Program-made: the position numbers and the translations under genes
Notes under the pieces: model-generated
What the model saw: only the letters and a program-made list of their open reading frames with translations
The model's database searches: none
Told to the model about the DNA's origin: nothing
NCBI GenBank assembly: GCA_964437735.1
Contig: CAYTID010000002.1
Location: 1 to 64,000 of the forward strand
Direction of reading: 5' to 3'
Length of the DNA stretch: 64,000 nt
Origin: CAYTID01 sp964437735
GTDB taxonomy: Bacteria; Bacteroidota; Ignavibacteria; UBA10030; BY39
Shown: in pieces, positions 55,353-64,000 of the stretch
How positions within the stretch are numbered: the first letter of the stretch is position 1
Layout of the letters: each line of letters starts with the position of its first letter

Positions 55353-56111
55353 TTAAAAAAGGAATGTCCCCAAAAAAATACCAAAATTTAACATAATTCC
55401 TTTAGCATTCATTTTATCCGGTACGCTTGAAATCTCAAATTTATCATCAAGCTTCCAATCGGGTGAAACCATAAAATTATAACTGGCTCCTAATCTGAAA
55501 CCCAGCCACCTTAAATATGCATATTCAATATTTATTGATGGCTGGATTGTCAAAAATGATCCGTTTAAAGAATAACTATAATCATTAATTTTGATATCGG
55601 AAGACCAGTTGTTAATAATGTTGTCCCAATTTTTTATTCCGTGATTATCTCTTCTCAACTTAACGTCAATATCACCGGATCCTAACAAAATACCTGTCGT
55701 GATGTCGATCCTTTCAGAAACCGGAAATACGAAATCAAACGTAACTCCACTAAAACTGACGGCAGTTTCCAAGTCTCTTCTAACGTTCCCGGTAATCAGA
55801 CTGCTTTTTGAATTTCCTGATGCCCCCAGACCACCAACCCGAAAATTTTCAATTAACATAATATAACCATAACCCTGACCCCCATAAAGAACAACAGGTT
55901 GATCGGGAAGTATTGGAATATTATCGTAAGAAAATGAATTATTAATCTCGGTAGTATTCCAGAATAAAAGGAACGAGGTAAAACCACCCGCTCCTCCCAT
56001 TCTGGTTATTTTTTTTTTAGTACTAATAGTTTTATCACTATTTTGGGCTAACGAAAATTGTTTCCCAAAGAGCAAAAGAATGAATAAAATTAAGAATAAT
56101 ATTTGCTTCAT
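55353..56111 (-). CDS. Putative exported outer-membrane beta-barrel protein
   Basis: A 252-residue protein with a signal peptide (MKQILFLILFILLLFG, cleavage near SLAQ) and alternating amphipathic strands, ending in aromatic GIFLGTFLF. That pattern is typical of a small outer-membrane barrel. No family is recognised. It lies 6 bases after the acyl-CoA synthetase gene and 14 bases before the GT9 gene, so it is in the same transcript. I cannot assign a function. Confidence 0.55.
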   Translation of the reverse strand: MKQILFLILFILLLFGKQFSLAQNSDKTISTKKKITRMGGAGGFTSFLLFWNTTEINNSFSYDNIPILPDQPVVLYGGQGYGYIMLIENFRVGGLGASGNSKSSLITGNVRRDLETAVSFSGVTFDFVFPVSERIDITTGILLGSGDIDVKLRRDNHGIKNWDNIINNWSSDIKINDYSYSLNGSFLTIQPSINIEYAYLRWLGFRLGASYNFMVSPDWKLDDKFEISSVPDKMNAKGIMLNFGIFLGTFLF

Positions 56112-56117
56112 TGTACT

Positions 56118-57932
56118 TTATTTAATCTTATACATTTCTTCTATCAAATTCTCGTATTTCTCTTCGACCGCTTTTCTGCGTACTTTCAGGGTAGGTGTAA
56201 TTTCGCCTCCTTCAATCGAGAAGGGTTTGCTGAGAATTACAAATTTTCTAACTCTTTCGTAATTTGCTAAATCTTTTTGCAACTGTACGATATCAACGTC
56301 GATAAGATCATAAATTTCTTTTTTACTCACTAGATCGTCGTTATCGGTGTATTGTATGTTGTTTCTATCGGCATATTCCTTCACTGCATCAAAATCAGGG
56401 ACTACTAAAGCAGACAAAAACATTCTTCTATCGCCAATCAAAACAAATTGATCTATATATTTGCTATGTAAAAACAGTCCTTCGATAGGTTGGGGGTAAA
56501 TGTTTTTCCCACCTGAGCTTACAAACATATGTTTTTTTCTATCCGTTATAACAAGAAATCCTTCAGAATCGAACATACCGATATCTCCAGTATGAAGCCA
56601 TTTATCCTTATTAATCATTTCATCAGTAGCGTGTTTATTATTCCAGTAACCTTTCATAATATTCGGACCGCGTGCTAATATTTCACCGTCTTCGGCAATT
56701 TTTACTTCTACGCCGTTTATTGGTTTTCCTACTGTTCCAAATTTATATTCATCTAATCTGTTTGCGGAAATTACGGGGGAAGTTTCGGTAAGTCCGTATC
56801 CCTCGATAATTGTGAATCCTGCGGCTTCAAAAAATTCACCTAATTCTCGTGTAAGGGCTGCTCCTCCGGAGACAAAAAATCTGATTCTTCCGCCGGTAGC
56901 CATTCTTAATTTCTGGAAGACTAATTTATCTGCGACGCGATTCTGGATAGCTAAAGTTGCCGGGACATGACCTTTTTTCTTAGCTTTCGCATACTTCGAA
57001 CCGGTATTTATTGCCCAATAAAATATTTTCTTACGGGCATTTGGAGCATTTTCAATCTGACCATGAATACGATTATGTATTCTCTCAAACATCCTTGGTA
57101 CTGAGGTCATAATAGTCGGGCGCACTTCCTTTAGATTATCACGCACTGATTCAACACTTTCAGCGTAGGCAATAGTGGAACCGGAAGCAAAAGCGGTATA
57201 ATAACCGGCCATCCTCTCAAATGAGTGACATAGAGGTAAATAAGATAATAGAAGGTCCGTATCTTTCAAAGTAATTAACTCGGAAGCCGATTTTATGTTA
57301 CTCACGAGATTATTATGAGTGAGCATTACCCCCTTTGGATTTCCTGTAGTGCCTGAAGTATAAATAATAGTGAGCAAATCATCAGAACTTGCCTTTATTT
57401 TTTGTTTTTCAAAATAACCGGGATTTTTCGAGCTAAATATTTTCCCTTTTTCAATCACATCATTGTAGCTTTGTATATTTTTATCCAGTTCAACGCCTTT
57501 TTCATTAAATACAATTACATATTCAAGTGTCTTTACATTATCCATTATTTTCTTAACTTTATTAAACTGAAACTGGTTGGATACAAGGGCATATTTGATT
57601 CCGGCATCATTAAAAATATATTCAATTTGCTTTGCTGTTAGAGTTGGATAAATCGGAACGTCAACAGCAAGTAATTTATGGATCGCTATATCCGATACAA
57701 CCCACTCGGGACGGTTTTCAGAAATCAATGCAATATGGTCCCCCTTTTTAACGCCTAACTGTGATAGTCCCAATGCAAAATTTTCACTTAGATCATTCAA
57801 TTCTGAGTATTTGATGTCAACATATTTTCCCTCTTTCTTGTGCATCAAAATGGGTCGCGAAGTTGATGAATATTTTTTAAAAATATTATCAAACATCTCG
57901 CTAATTGTTGAAAATTCGACTGCAAGTGCCAT
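56118..57932 (-). CDS. Long-chain acyl-CoA synthetase (AMP-binding)
   Basis: A 604-residue ANL-superfamily enzyme that activates long-chain fatty acids to acyl-CoA. Motifs are IIYTSGTTGNPKGVMLTHNN (AMP binding), GYGLTETSPVISAN and WLHTGDIGMFDSEGFLVITDRKK, with the late Lys near LKVRRKAVEE. It is nearest to the FadD15/ACSBG-like group. The ATG at 57932 has AGGAGG 7 bases upstream, a strong site. It is likely the first gene of the transcript down to porU, since a 340-base spacer precedes it. Confidence 0.9.
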   Translation of the reverse strand: MALAVEFSTISEMFDNIFKKYSSTSRPILMHKKEGKYVDIKYSELNDLSENFALGLSQLGVKKGDHIALISENRPEWVVSDIAIHKLLAVDVPIYPTLTAKQIEYIFNDAGIKYALVSNQFQFNKVKKIMDNVKTLEYVIVFNEKGVELDKNIQSYNDVIEKGKIFSSKNPGYFEKQKIKASSDDLLTIIYTSGTTGNPKGVMLTHNNLVSNIKSASELITLKDTDLLLSYLPLCHSFERMAGYYTAFASGSTIAYAESVESVRDNLKEVRPTIMTSVPRMFERIHNRIHGQIENAPNARKKIFYWAINTGSKYAKAKKKGHVPATLAIQNRVADKLVFQKLRMATGGRIRFFVSGGAALTRELGEFFEAAGFTIIEGYGLTETSPVISANRLDEYKFGTVGKPINGVEVKIAEDGEILARGPNIMKGYWNNKHATDEMINKDKWLHTGDIGMFDSEGFLVITDRKKHMFVSSGGKNIYPQPIEGLFLHSKYIDQFVLIGDRRMFLSALVVPDFDAVKEYADRNNIQYTDNDDLVSKKEIYDLIDVDIVQLQKDLANYERVRKFVILSKPFSIEGGEITPTLKVRRKAVEEKYENLIEEMYKIK

Positions 57933-58272
57933 AAGAACACCTCCTATTGATTATTGTTTTAGTTATTAGTATTTATTGTAGCGATAAAATAATACAATAA
58001 TACTCTTAAATAATATAAAAATCAAGAATTTTTATCGGTAATATCTGTTGGTTTTCTTGAAATTGAATTAATTGACTGAAAACAAATAAATTTACCACAA
58101 TATTTTTTCTAATAAATTCAGTTACCGTGATGAGAAAGTTTTGGGAAGGTATTCTCTTACTTGTTATTGAAAGGTATAGAATAATTTCAAGGAAAAAACT
58201 TAAAATTGAAAAATTTGATAAAACTAAAAAAGCCCGTCAATGTGATTGACAGGCTCTTTATAATTTATGATA
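57933..58272. other. Spacer before the acyl-CoA synthetase gene
   Basis: 340 bases, AT-rich. It contains the ribosome-binding site of the synthetase gene at its low end and the terminator of the polysaccharide operon at 58225-58256. The promoter of the synthetase gene is presumably between about 57960 and 58200. I see nothing else in it. Confidence 0.6.
58225..58256 (-). terminator. Rho-independent terminator after the wbp-like operon
   Basis: On the minus strand AGCCTGTCAAT pairs with ATTGACGGGCT (one G-U) around CAC, followed by TTTTTT. It lies 17 bases after the acetyltransferase gene stop and closes the transcript from that direction. Confidence 0.85.
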
Positions 58273-58755
58273 CTATTTTTTATTTAGGGTTTGTTTTATT
58301 TTTGCTGGTACACCTGCTACAATCGAATCAGGTGGTACATCTTTAGTAACAACGCTACCGGCACCGATTATTGCATTTTCACCTATTGTAATTCCACAGA
58401 GGATTGTCGCACTGGACCCAATTGATGCGCCTTTTTTGACTAATGTCGGTACTACCTTCCAATCAGCTTCGGTTTGTAATTCACCATCTTTATTTGTTGA
58501 TCTTGGATATTTATCGTTAATAAAGGTTACATTATGACCAATAAAAACGTTCTCTTCAATCGTAACTCCTTCACAAATAAAGGTATGCGTGGATATTTTA
58601 CAATTTTTCCCGATTTTCGCATTTTTTTGGATTTCTACAAATGTGCCTACTTTTGTATTATCCCCAATTTCACACCCGTATAAATTAGTAAAATCAAATA
58701 TTTTTACATTATTACCCAGTTTTACATTATTAAGATTTTTTTTTGGATCTGACAT
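58273..58755 (-). CDS. wbpD: WbpD-like sugar N-acetyltransferase (hexapeptide repeat)
   Basis: A 160-residue left-handed beta-helix acetyltransferase. Hexapeptide repeats run through the whole chain (IGDNTKVGTFVEIQKNAKIG and others), with the HNVTFINDKYPRSTN segment diagnostic of enzymes that acetylate the 3-amino group of UDP-2-acetamido-3-amino-glucuronic acid. The final VVTKDVPPDSIVAGVPAK is standard. It forms a set with the dehydrogenase and aminotransferase genes upstream, giving three of the steps to UDP-2,3-diacetamido-2,3-dideoxy-glucuronate. The name is by family and context. Confidence 0.85.
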   Translation of the reverse strand: MSDPKKNLNNVKLGNNVKIFDFTNLYGCEIGDNTKVGTFVEIQKNAKIGKNCKISTHTFICEGVTIEENVFIGHNVTFINDKYPRSTNKDGELQTEADWKVVPTLVKKGASIGSSATILCGITIGENAIIGAGSVVTKDVPPDSIVAGVPAKIKQTLNKK

Positions 58756-58769
58756 ATTATTCCTCTATT

Positions 58770-59771
58770 TCAAATTTCTATTAAATTTCCCTTATTTTTT
58801 ATCGATTTTTGTGCGGCTTCCAGAATTTTGATGACTCGTAAACCGGACTCTCCGTCTGTAATCGGATTCCTGTTCGAATTAATTGAATCAAAAAACTCGT
58901 TCACGACTAGCTTCAATGCTTCTGTTTGATCAATTTTTGGCGCGTGCATATCTCCGGTACGATATTGAATAAGTGTATTGTATATACCTTCTCTTGTTGT
59001 AACATCAACACCTTTATCGTATATTTTTATTTTTTCGCTGGGTTCCATATCGTCGAAAACCAACATTTTTTTATCTCCACCTATCAACATCATACGAATT
59101 TTTACGGGAGCTAACCAATTTACATGTATATGTGCGATAACGTTATTTTCTAGCATGACTGTTATGTAGGCGATATCCTCTAACCCATTATAATGGTGTA
59201 CACCAAAAGCAGAAACAGATACAGGTTTATATTTTATAAAATAATCTAATATTGAAATATCGTGAACTGCCAAATCCCAAATGACATTAATATCGTGTTG
59301 AAATAGACCTAAATTAACACGAACGGAATCAAAATACAAAAAATTTCCTAATTCTCCCCGTTCATAAATCTCTTTGATTTTTCGGATTGCCCCGGTGTAA
59401 ATAAATGTATGATCTACGAGAATTTTAAGGTTTTTTGAATTTGCGATGTCTAACAACTCTGTCGCTTCACTAACACTTGATGTAAAAGGTTTTTCAATAA
59501 ATAAATGCTTCCCGTTTAATAGTGCCTCTTTTGCTAATTCATAGTGAGTATTAACAGGAGTTGCAATAACTACTGCATCAATTTGTGGATTTTTAATTAT
59601 TTCATAAGGTTTGTCGGTAAAACTGACATTTGGATAATGGGGGGCGATTTTGGCTAACCTTTGTCCGCTTGAATCACAGCCAATTATTTTATTGACAGAT
59701 TCATTATTGCTTACAAAATTGCGTAGTAAATTTGGCCCCCAATAACCTAATCCTATTATTCCAACATTCAT
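58770..59771 (-). CDS. Gfo/Idh/MocA oxidoreductase, WbpB-like
   Basis: A 333-residue NAD-dependent dehydrogenase. The Rossmann motif IGLGYWGPNLLRNF begins at residue 4 and the catalytic EKPFTSSVSEATEL follows. It probably oxidises the 3-hydroxyl of UDP-N-acetylglucosaminuronic acid. I use the ATG at 59771 with AAGGAAA 7 bases upstream; the frame can be extended to 59804 inside the sugar-transferase stop region, which is unlikely. The enzyme that makes the uronic acid (WbpA) is not in the window. Confidence 0.85.
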   Translation of the reverse strand: MNVGIIGLGYWGPNLLRNFVSNNESVNKIIGCDSSGQRLAKIAPHYPNVSFTDKPYEIIKNPQIDAVVIATPVNTHYELAKEALLNGKHLFIEKPFTSSVSEATELLDIANSKNLKILVDHTFIYTGAIRKIKEIYERGELGNFLYFDSVRVNLGLFQHDINVIWDLAVHDISILDYFIKYKPVSVSAFGVHHYNGLEDIAYITVMLENNVIAHIHVNWLAPVKIRMMLIGGDKKMLVFDDMEPSEKIKIYDKGVDVTTREGIYNTLIQYRTGDMHAPKIDQTEALKLVVNEFFDSINSNRNPITDGESGLRVIKILEAAQKSIKNKGNLIEI

Positions 59772-59784
59772 AGTAAATTTCCTT

Positions 59785-61227
59785 TCATTTTGCTCCACTT
59801 CCATTAATCATAACGGGAATTGTTTTTAATATTAGTTGTAAATCCAAAAATAAAGAATAATTATAAATATAATACAAATCCATAATAACCATATCTTGAA
59901 AACTAGTATAGCTCCTGCCGCTCACTTGCCAAATTCCTGTGCATCCGGGAGGAACACTCAATCTTTTTTTATGCCATTCTTCATAATGTTCCCATTCATA
60001 TGGTAAACAAGGTCGCGGGCCCACTAAGCTCATATCCCCTTTAATGACATTATAAAGTTGGGGTAATTCATCAATACTGGTTTTACGTAAAAATTTTCCA
60101 ATTTTAGTAACCTTAGATTCATCCAGAATTTTTTTTGAACCTGCAATATCATGCTGTTCGCCTTTGATAAATCCTTTCATCAATGATTCGCGATTCGAGT
60201 CCACATGACTGCCATTATACATAGTACGGAATTTATAAAATTTAAAGGGTTGACCGTTTTTACCAATTCTTATCTGTGTGAATATTACGGGCCCCTTTGA
60301 TGTAATTTTTATTATAATTCCAAAAACGCATATGGCCGGAAGCAGGATGATCATTCCAATCACTGAAAGGCATATATCGAATATTCTCTTTATGAGTAAA
60401 TCGATTGATGATGGTTCTTGTTTAAGAATTCCGATAAACGGAATGTCGTCAATTTTTTCAATAAATAATCTTTCTTCGATGATGTCGAAATGTGAACTGG
60501 CGATCCGTACGGTTCGTCCTGTTTTTCTGCTTCTTAATATTATATCCAGCAATTTTTCATGAGTAACATTTTCCAGACAAATAATTATTTTGTCGACTTT
60601 GTATTCATCGCATATTTTTTCCAGGTCCTTGATATTTCCAATATTTTTATATTTTTGAAAAATTCTCTCGCCTACTTTGGAATTATCATCAAGAAATCCG
60701 ATTAATTCCCATCCGATATTGCTTACAATTGAACTGGCAGCAAGTAAGCGTCCATATTTAGTTGCTCCTATAATGAGAATGTTTCTTTTTACCTTTGAGG
60801 CTTTCGAATATTTGAAATATAATAGCGGGAAAATAATTAGTCGACTAAATATCATCAGACTTGTCAGAACTAGAAAAAATATTGCAATCCCCAGTCTACT
60901 GACAAAAAAACCGCTTTCTGCTTTAATAAAAAATGATATTGCACCGATACCGATTGCGGATAATCCTAAAATTGTTAATATCTTAATCGTCTGTTTCGCC
61001 CGTGTCAGGAAAACATTTATTTTATATAGATGAGAATAGTGAAAAAAGAAAACCACTATGAATGTAAACATCATAAGAACGGAGACATCATAGAAAAAAT
61101 CTATATTTAAAAAATAATATCCGGGATTTTGAAAATATTTTTTTAAAATGTATGCCAGAATAAATGAAATGCTTATTGTGATCAGATCTAGTAAGAGGAG
61201 CACATATTTATAACGGGGATATTTCAT
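59785..61227 (-). CDS. Polyprenyl-phosphate sugar-1-phosphate transferase (exopolysaccharide initiation)
   Basis: A 480-residue membrane enzyme that loads the first sugar onto undecaprenyl phosphate. Four to five N-terminal helices (about 8-125), a Rossmann-like cytoplasmic domain (about 140-260) and the catalytic bacterial sugar transferase domain (about 270-480) are present. Catalytic motifs: FKFYKFRTMYNGS, DELPQLYNVIKGDMSLVGPR and PPGCTGIWQVSGRS. It belongs to the WbaP/WcaJ-like group; the donor sugar is not determined. It lies between the aminotransferase gene and the dehydrogenase gene, so this is a single surface-glycan operon. Confidence 0.9.
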   Translation of the reverse strand: MKYPRYKYVLLLLDLITISISFILAYILKKYFQNPGYYFLNIDFFYDVSVLMMFTFIVVFFFHYSHLYKINVFLTRAKQTIKILTILGLSAIGIGAISFFIKAESGFFVSRLGIAIFFLVLTSLMIFSRLIIFPLLYFKYSKASKVKRNILIIGATKYGRLLAASSIVSNIGWELIGFLDDNSKVGERIFQKYKNIGNIKDLEKICDEYKVDKIIICLENVTHEKLLDIILRSRKTGRTVRIASSHFDIIEERLFIEKIDDIPFIGILKQEPSSIDLLIKRIFDICLSVIGMIILLPAICVFGIIIKITSKGPVIFTQIRIGKNGQPFKFYKFRTMYNGSHVDSNRESLMKGFIKGEQHDIAGSKKILDESKVTKIGKFLRKTSIDELPQLYNVIKGDMSLVGPRPCLPYEWEHYEEWHKKRLSVPPGCTGIWQVSGRSYTSFQDMVIMDLYYIYNYSLFLDLQLILKTIPVMINGSGAK

Positions 61228-61344
61228 TTTTCACAGTTTAAGTTCATAATAATACTAAGAATTATATAATAAAATAAAAATGATCCATATCACGCTGAGT
61301 ATTTTAAAATAATAAAGAGGGCAAGGGTTTATACAAAATGCAAA

Positions 61345-62481
61345 TCATCCATTTTTAAAAAATTCTTTTATCGATTCTGCCACGTACGCTATCATGTCGT
61401 CCGTCAATTCAGGATACATTGGCAAAGATAAGCCTCGGTTGGCTAATTCTTCGGATACCGGGAAATCACCTTTTTGGTATCCCAAATTCTTAAAACATGG
61501 CTGTAAATGTAATGGAACAGGATAGTGCAGCCCGGTTGCAATATCTTTTTCCGATAAATATTTTTGAAGTTCATTTCTAGTTTGACTTACATCATTATCC
61601 GAATGGTTTTTAACCTGTATAACGAATAAGTGATAGACGTGTTTTGAATATTCCATTTCTTTAGGGAGTATTATTTGATTAATACTCCCTAACATTTCAT
61701 AATATTTTTTTGCAACATTTCTTCTACTTTCAGTCCATTTTTCTATGTATTTCATTTTTACACCAAGAACGGCCCCTTGAATTGCTTCCATTCTATAATT
61801 ATGTCCGTTTACCAGGTGAATATATTTTTGTTCGGCACCATGATCCCGTATCATTTTGAATCTCTTTGCTAAATCTTCATCATTCGTCATAACAGCACCG
61901 CTTTCACCATAAGCTCCGAGATTTTTCCCCGGATAAAAACTGAACGAGGAAGCGATACCTAAAGTCCCGACTCTCTTTCCGTTATATTCGGCTAAATGAG
62001 ACTGGGCACAATCTTCTACTAAGTGAATGTTATTTTTATTTGCAATTTCATTAAGAGAATCCATATCAGCTGCTTGACCGTAAAGATGGACAGCTACTAT
62101 TGCTTTTGTCTTCAGAGTTATCGCCGATTCAATTTTTTTAGGGTCGATATTATAACTGTTAGAATCGCAATCGACGAATACAGGATTAGCCCCACATAAT
62201 GTTGCACCCCAGGCAGTCGCGATAAAGGTGTTTGCCGGGATAATTACCTCATCGCCAGGTTTTAATTCGAGACCCCATAAAACCATATGGTTCCCTGCAG
62301 TTCCGGTCCCAACGCCATAACAATATTTTCCATTATGAGCTTTTGCGAATTGATTTTCAAAATCCGTTACCGGTTTACCCAGAATATATGCAGTATTATC
62401 AAGAACATTTTGAATTGCAGGCGTAACTTCATTTTTAATTGTCTGATATTGCGCCTTTAAATCTAAGAATGGGACTTTCAT
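61345..62481 (-). CDS. DegT/DnrJ/EryC1/StrS aminotransferase, WbpE-like
   Basis: A 378-residue PLP-dependent sugar aminotransferase. The PLP Lys is K186 in SFSFYPGKNLGAYGE, with VEDCAQSH (155-162) and the NYRMEAIQGAVLGVKM substrate motif. In the set with WbpB- and WbpD-like enzymes it would transfer an amino group to the 3-keto sugar. Related enzymes act on other nucleotide sugars (for example FdtB-like), so the exact substrate is inferred from the neighbours only. A 117-base gap separates it from the sugar transferase gene. Confidence 0.85.
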   Translation of the reverse strand: MKVPFLDLKAQYQTIKNEVTPAIQNVLDNTAYILGKPVTDFENQFAKAHNGKYCYGVGTGTAGNHMVLWGLELKPGDEVIIPANTFIATAWGATLCGANPVFVDCDSNSYNIDPKKIESAITLKTKAIVAVHLYGQAADMDSLNEIANKNNIHLVEDCAQSHLAEYNGKRVGTLGIASSFSFYPGKNLGAYGESGAVMTNDEDLAKRFKMIRDHGAEQKYIHLVNGHNYRMEAIQGAVLGVKMKYIEKWTESRRNVAKKYYEMLGSINQIILPKEMEYSKHVYHLFVIQVKNHSDNDVSQTRNELQKYLSEKDIATGLHYPVPLHLQPCFKNLGYQKGDFPVSEELANRGLSLPMYPELTDDMIAYVAESIKEFFKNG

Positions 62482-62676
62482 GTTTTTAATTCCTTTGTTT
62501 TCGTTCTATATATAATAAGATTCTTTTTCATAATCAAGCACATTTAAGGATAAAATAAATTACATAGAGGCATTAAACAATCAACATTCTATTTATTATT
62601 GCTATAAAATTTTAGATGTTTGCTGTTGTTATTGTGGTTCACTACCTAAATTCGATGAGGATAGGAAATAATAAAA

Positions 62677-63765
62677 CTAAGCAGAAGAAAATAATTCATT
62701 ATACTTGTTTGCTATAATTTTCCAAGAATAATTTTTGAAAGGAAAGTTCTTTGATTTAGCATATAAATCAGAAATGGCTTCTTTATTTTCAAGCAATTGA
62801 AGAATTTTTTCTTCCAGGCTTTTTGTATTTTTTGATTCGAAAAATATAACATAGTCATTTGCAAAAAGCTTGAATTGTGGAATATCTGAACATATCAATG
62901 CTCCATTTAACCATAAAGATTCCATTAATACGTGAGAATATGACTCAATTAATGACGGAATAACTACAAATAGTGCATCTTGATAAAGTTTGTGAAGTGA
63001 TTCACCATAAACACCGCCGAGAAAAATAATATTATTCGATACGGAAGCCAAGGATGTTATTTTATTATAATAATCATCTGAATAAGAACTGTTTCCGGCT
63101 ATGTATAATTTATAATTAGGACAAATTTGATTTATTGTGATGAAAGCTTCAATTAAATACTCAAGTCCTTTGTCCGGGACTATCCTTCCAACAAATAATA
63201 TATAGTTTTGCTTTTGTGGGATAAGATTAGTTTCTACCAAATCAACTCCATTGGGAATAAGTTTTGGTGTCCGATTATAAAATTTTTGGCATAAATCAAT
63301 TTGAGATGCTGATACCGTCGTAATTCCATTTACCCATTTCGATGTTAATCGAATTAATATTTTAATTACAAACTTGTCGAAACGATTCCATTTATGTCCA
63401 AGTATCTCTAAACCATGATTATGAATAAATACTTTTTTCCCAAATAATTTTGGTATAAAGGAAAAAAAACCCGGAACTGTAGAGTGATAACATATCACAT
63501 CACAATCACTAAAAGAGGCTAAAATAGATGCTATAAATGAATGTGTCAGCACATCCAGTCTTTTAGTTCGAATCCCTTTCACATTGATAACATTAACGCC
63601 GTTATAGACAAATTTGTTTAATTTATATTGTGAGTAATAAAACCGTGAATAAACGGTAACACCGTGCCCCATTTTTACATATTCTGAGGAGAGTCTTTCG
63701 ACAACTTTCTCAACGCCGCCATAAGTAGCCGGTAAACCTTTGGAACCTATAATAGCGATTTTCAT
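62677..63765 (-). CDS. Glycosyltransferase family 4
   Basis: A 362-residue GT-B glycosyltransferase. The N-terminal glycine-rich opening IIGSKGLPATYGGVEKVVERL and the C-terminal domain, with FVGRIVPDKGLEYLIEAF and the SLIESYSHVLMESLW retaining-type E(X)7E motif, fit family GT4, close to rhamnosyl- and mannosyltransferases of O-antigen clusters. It should act in the cytoplasm on a lipid-linked glycan. It precedes the aminotransferase gene by 195 bases with no feature I can name. The donor is unknown. Confidence 0.88.
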   Translation of the reverse strand: MKIAIIGSKGLPATYGGVEKVVERLSSEYVKMGHGVTVYSRFYYSQYKLNKFVYNGVNVINVKGIRTKRLDVLTHSFIASILASFSDCDVICYHSTVPGFFSFIPKLFGKKVFIHNHGLEILGHKWNRFDKFVIKILIRLTSKWVNGITTVSASQIDLCQKFYNRTPKLIPNGVDLVETNLIPQKQNYILFVGRIVPDKGLEYLIEAFITINQICPNYKLYIAGNSSYSDDYYNKITSLASVSNNIIFLGGVYGESLHKLYQDALFVVIPSLIESYSHVLMESLWLNGALICSDIPQFKLFANDYVIFFESKNTKSLEEKILQLLENKEAISDLYAKSKNFPFKNYSWKIIANKYNELFSSA

Positions 63766-64000
63766 TAAATATGTTGTTCTTTTTTTGTCATTATTGATAC
63801 TTACTCCAGCTTAATAAGTAATTATATATCACATAACCTCACTGTATTTTCGGTTTTCACTTTAATTTAATATTTATATTACGTCCTTTGACTATATCGA
63901 AATATACTGACTTTAAGAATATGAAATAAATATTCATTCCTGCCCAAAATATTTTTCCATATGATTTGGTAGTGCAGGATAACAACTTCTTAAAATTTAT
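63766..64000. other. Unassigned end of window
   Basis: 235 AT-rich bases upstream of the GT4 gene. No ORF, RNA or hairpin that I can support. It presumably carries the GT4 promoter. Confidence 0.4.

Overview
The window is a stretch of chromosome from an AT-rich, Gram-negative bacterium of the Bacteroidota/Chlorobi (FCB) side of the tree. An Ignavibacteria-like lineage is my best guess. The evidence is a type IX secretion sortase (PorU), a secreted protein ending in a YPNPFNPST-type type-A sorting domain, and an outer-membrane toolkit (TamB-like, BamA-like barrel, ADP-heptose synthesis, GT9 heptosyltransferase, lipoprotein N-acyltransferase). Shine-Dalgarno sites are used at some genes and not at others. 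TTG, GTG and one probable ATT start occur. Placement below phylum is inference.

Layout: (1) 1-11500, minus strand: lnt (cut by the window edge), PAP2 phosphatase, DedA, ispF, acyP, rnr, a TamB-like giant, rfaE2 and rfaE1, tightly packed with several 4-base ATGA overlaps. (2) 11611-19334, plus strand: an SpoU methyltransferase, a metallopeptidase/propeller/barrel outer-membrane protein, and a four-gene TRAP transporter operon of the TatT-associated type (lipoprotein TatT, DctP, DctQ, DctM). (3) 19335-20129: a gene-poor spacer with two copies of a dispersed repeat, strong hairpins, a 40-codon ORF and tRNA-Ser. (4) 20130-23470: a degenerate receiver protein, a TIGR03790-like T9SS cargo protein and, directly downstream, an intact but catalytically dead IS481-type transposase. 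(5) 23567-45466, minus strand: EamA permease, DUF362, UbiA-type prenyltransferase, an acyl-CoA mutase with isobutyryl-type active-site residues, mutL, dipeptide epimerase, ftsY (with an assembly gap), pgsA, nadB, argD, coaE, rny, 6S RNA, zapA, a ZapB-like coiled coil, and the translation block pheT-pheS-rplT-rpmI-infC-thrS. (6) 45479-45976: a terminator and four tRNAs (Val, Leu, Cys, Gly) with an odd GC-rich spacer. (7) 46171-63765: a secreted Asp-box protein, convergent with porU, followed on the minus strand by surface-glycan genes: WecG-type and GT9 glycosyltransferases, a putative barrel protein, an acyl-CoA synthetase, then a wbpD/wbpB/wbpE-like set with an initiating sugar-phosphate transferase and a GT4 glycosyltransferase.

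How the genes fit together: rfaE1 and rfaE2 make ADP-heptose, which the GT9 enzyme at 54262-55338 would use. The wbp-like genes would make a 2,3-diacetamido-glucuronic acid nucleotide sugar for a polysaccharide started by the polyprenyl-phosphate sugar transferase. PorU would process and anchor T9SS cargo such as the 20795-22501 protein. The window is mostly housekeeping. The points most worth a second look are the dead transposase behind a T9SS cargo gene, the TRAP receptor lacking the usual ligand arginine, the isobutyryl-type mutase, 6S RNA beside zapA, infC with an ATT start, and several unexplained structured spacers. I found no CRISPR array, no phage and no complete insertion sequence.
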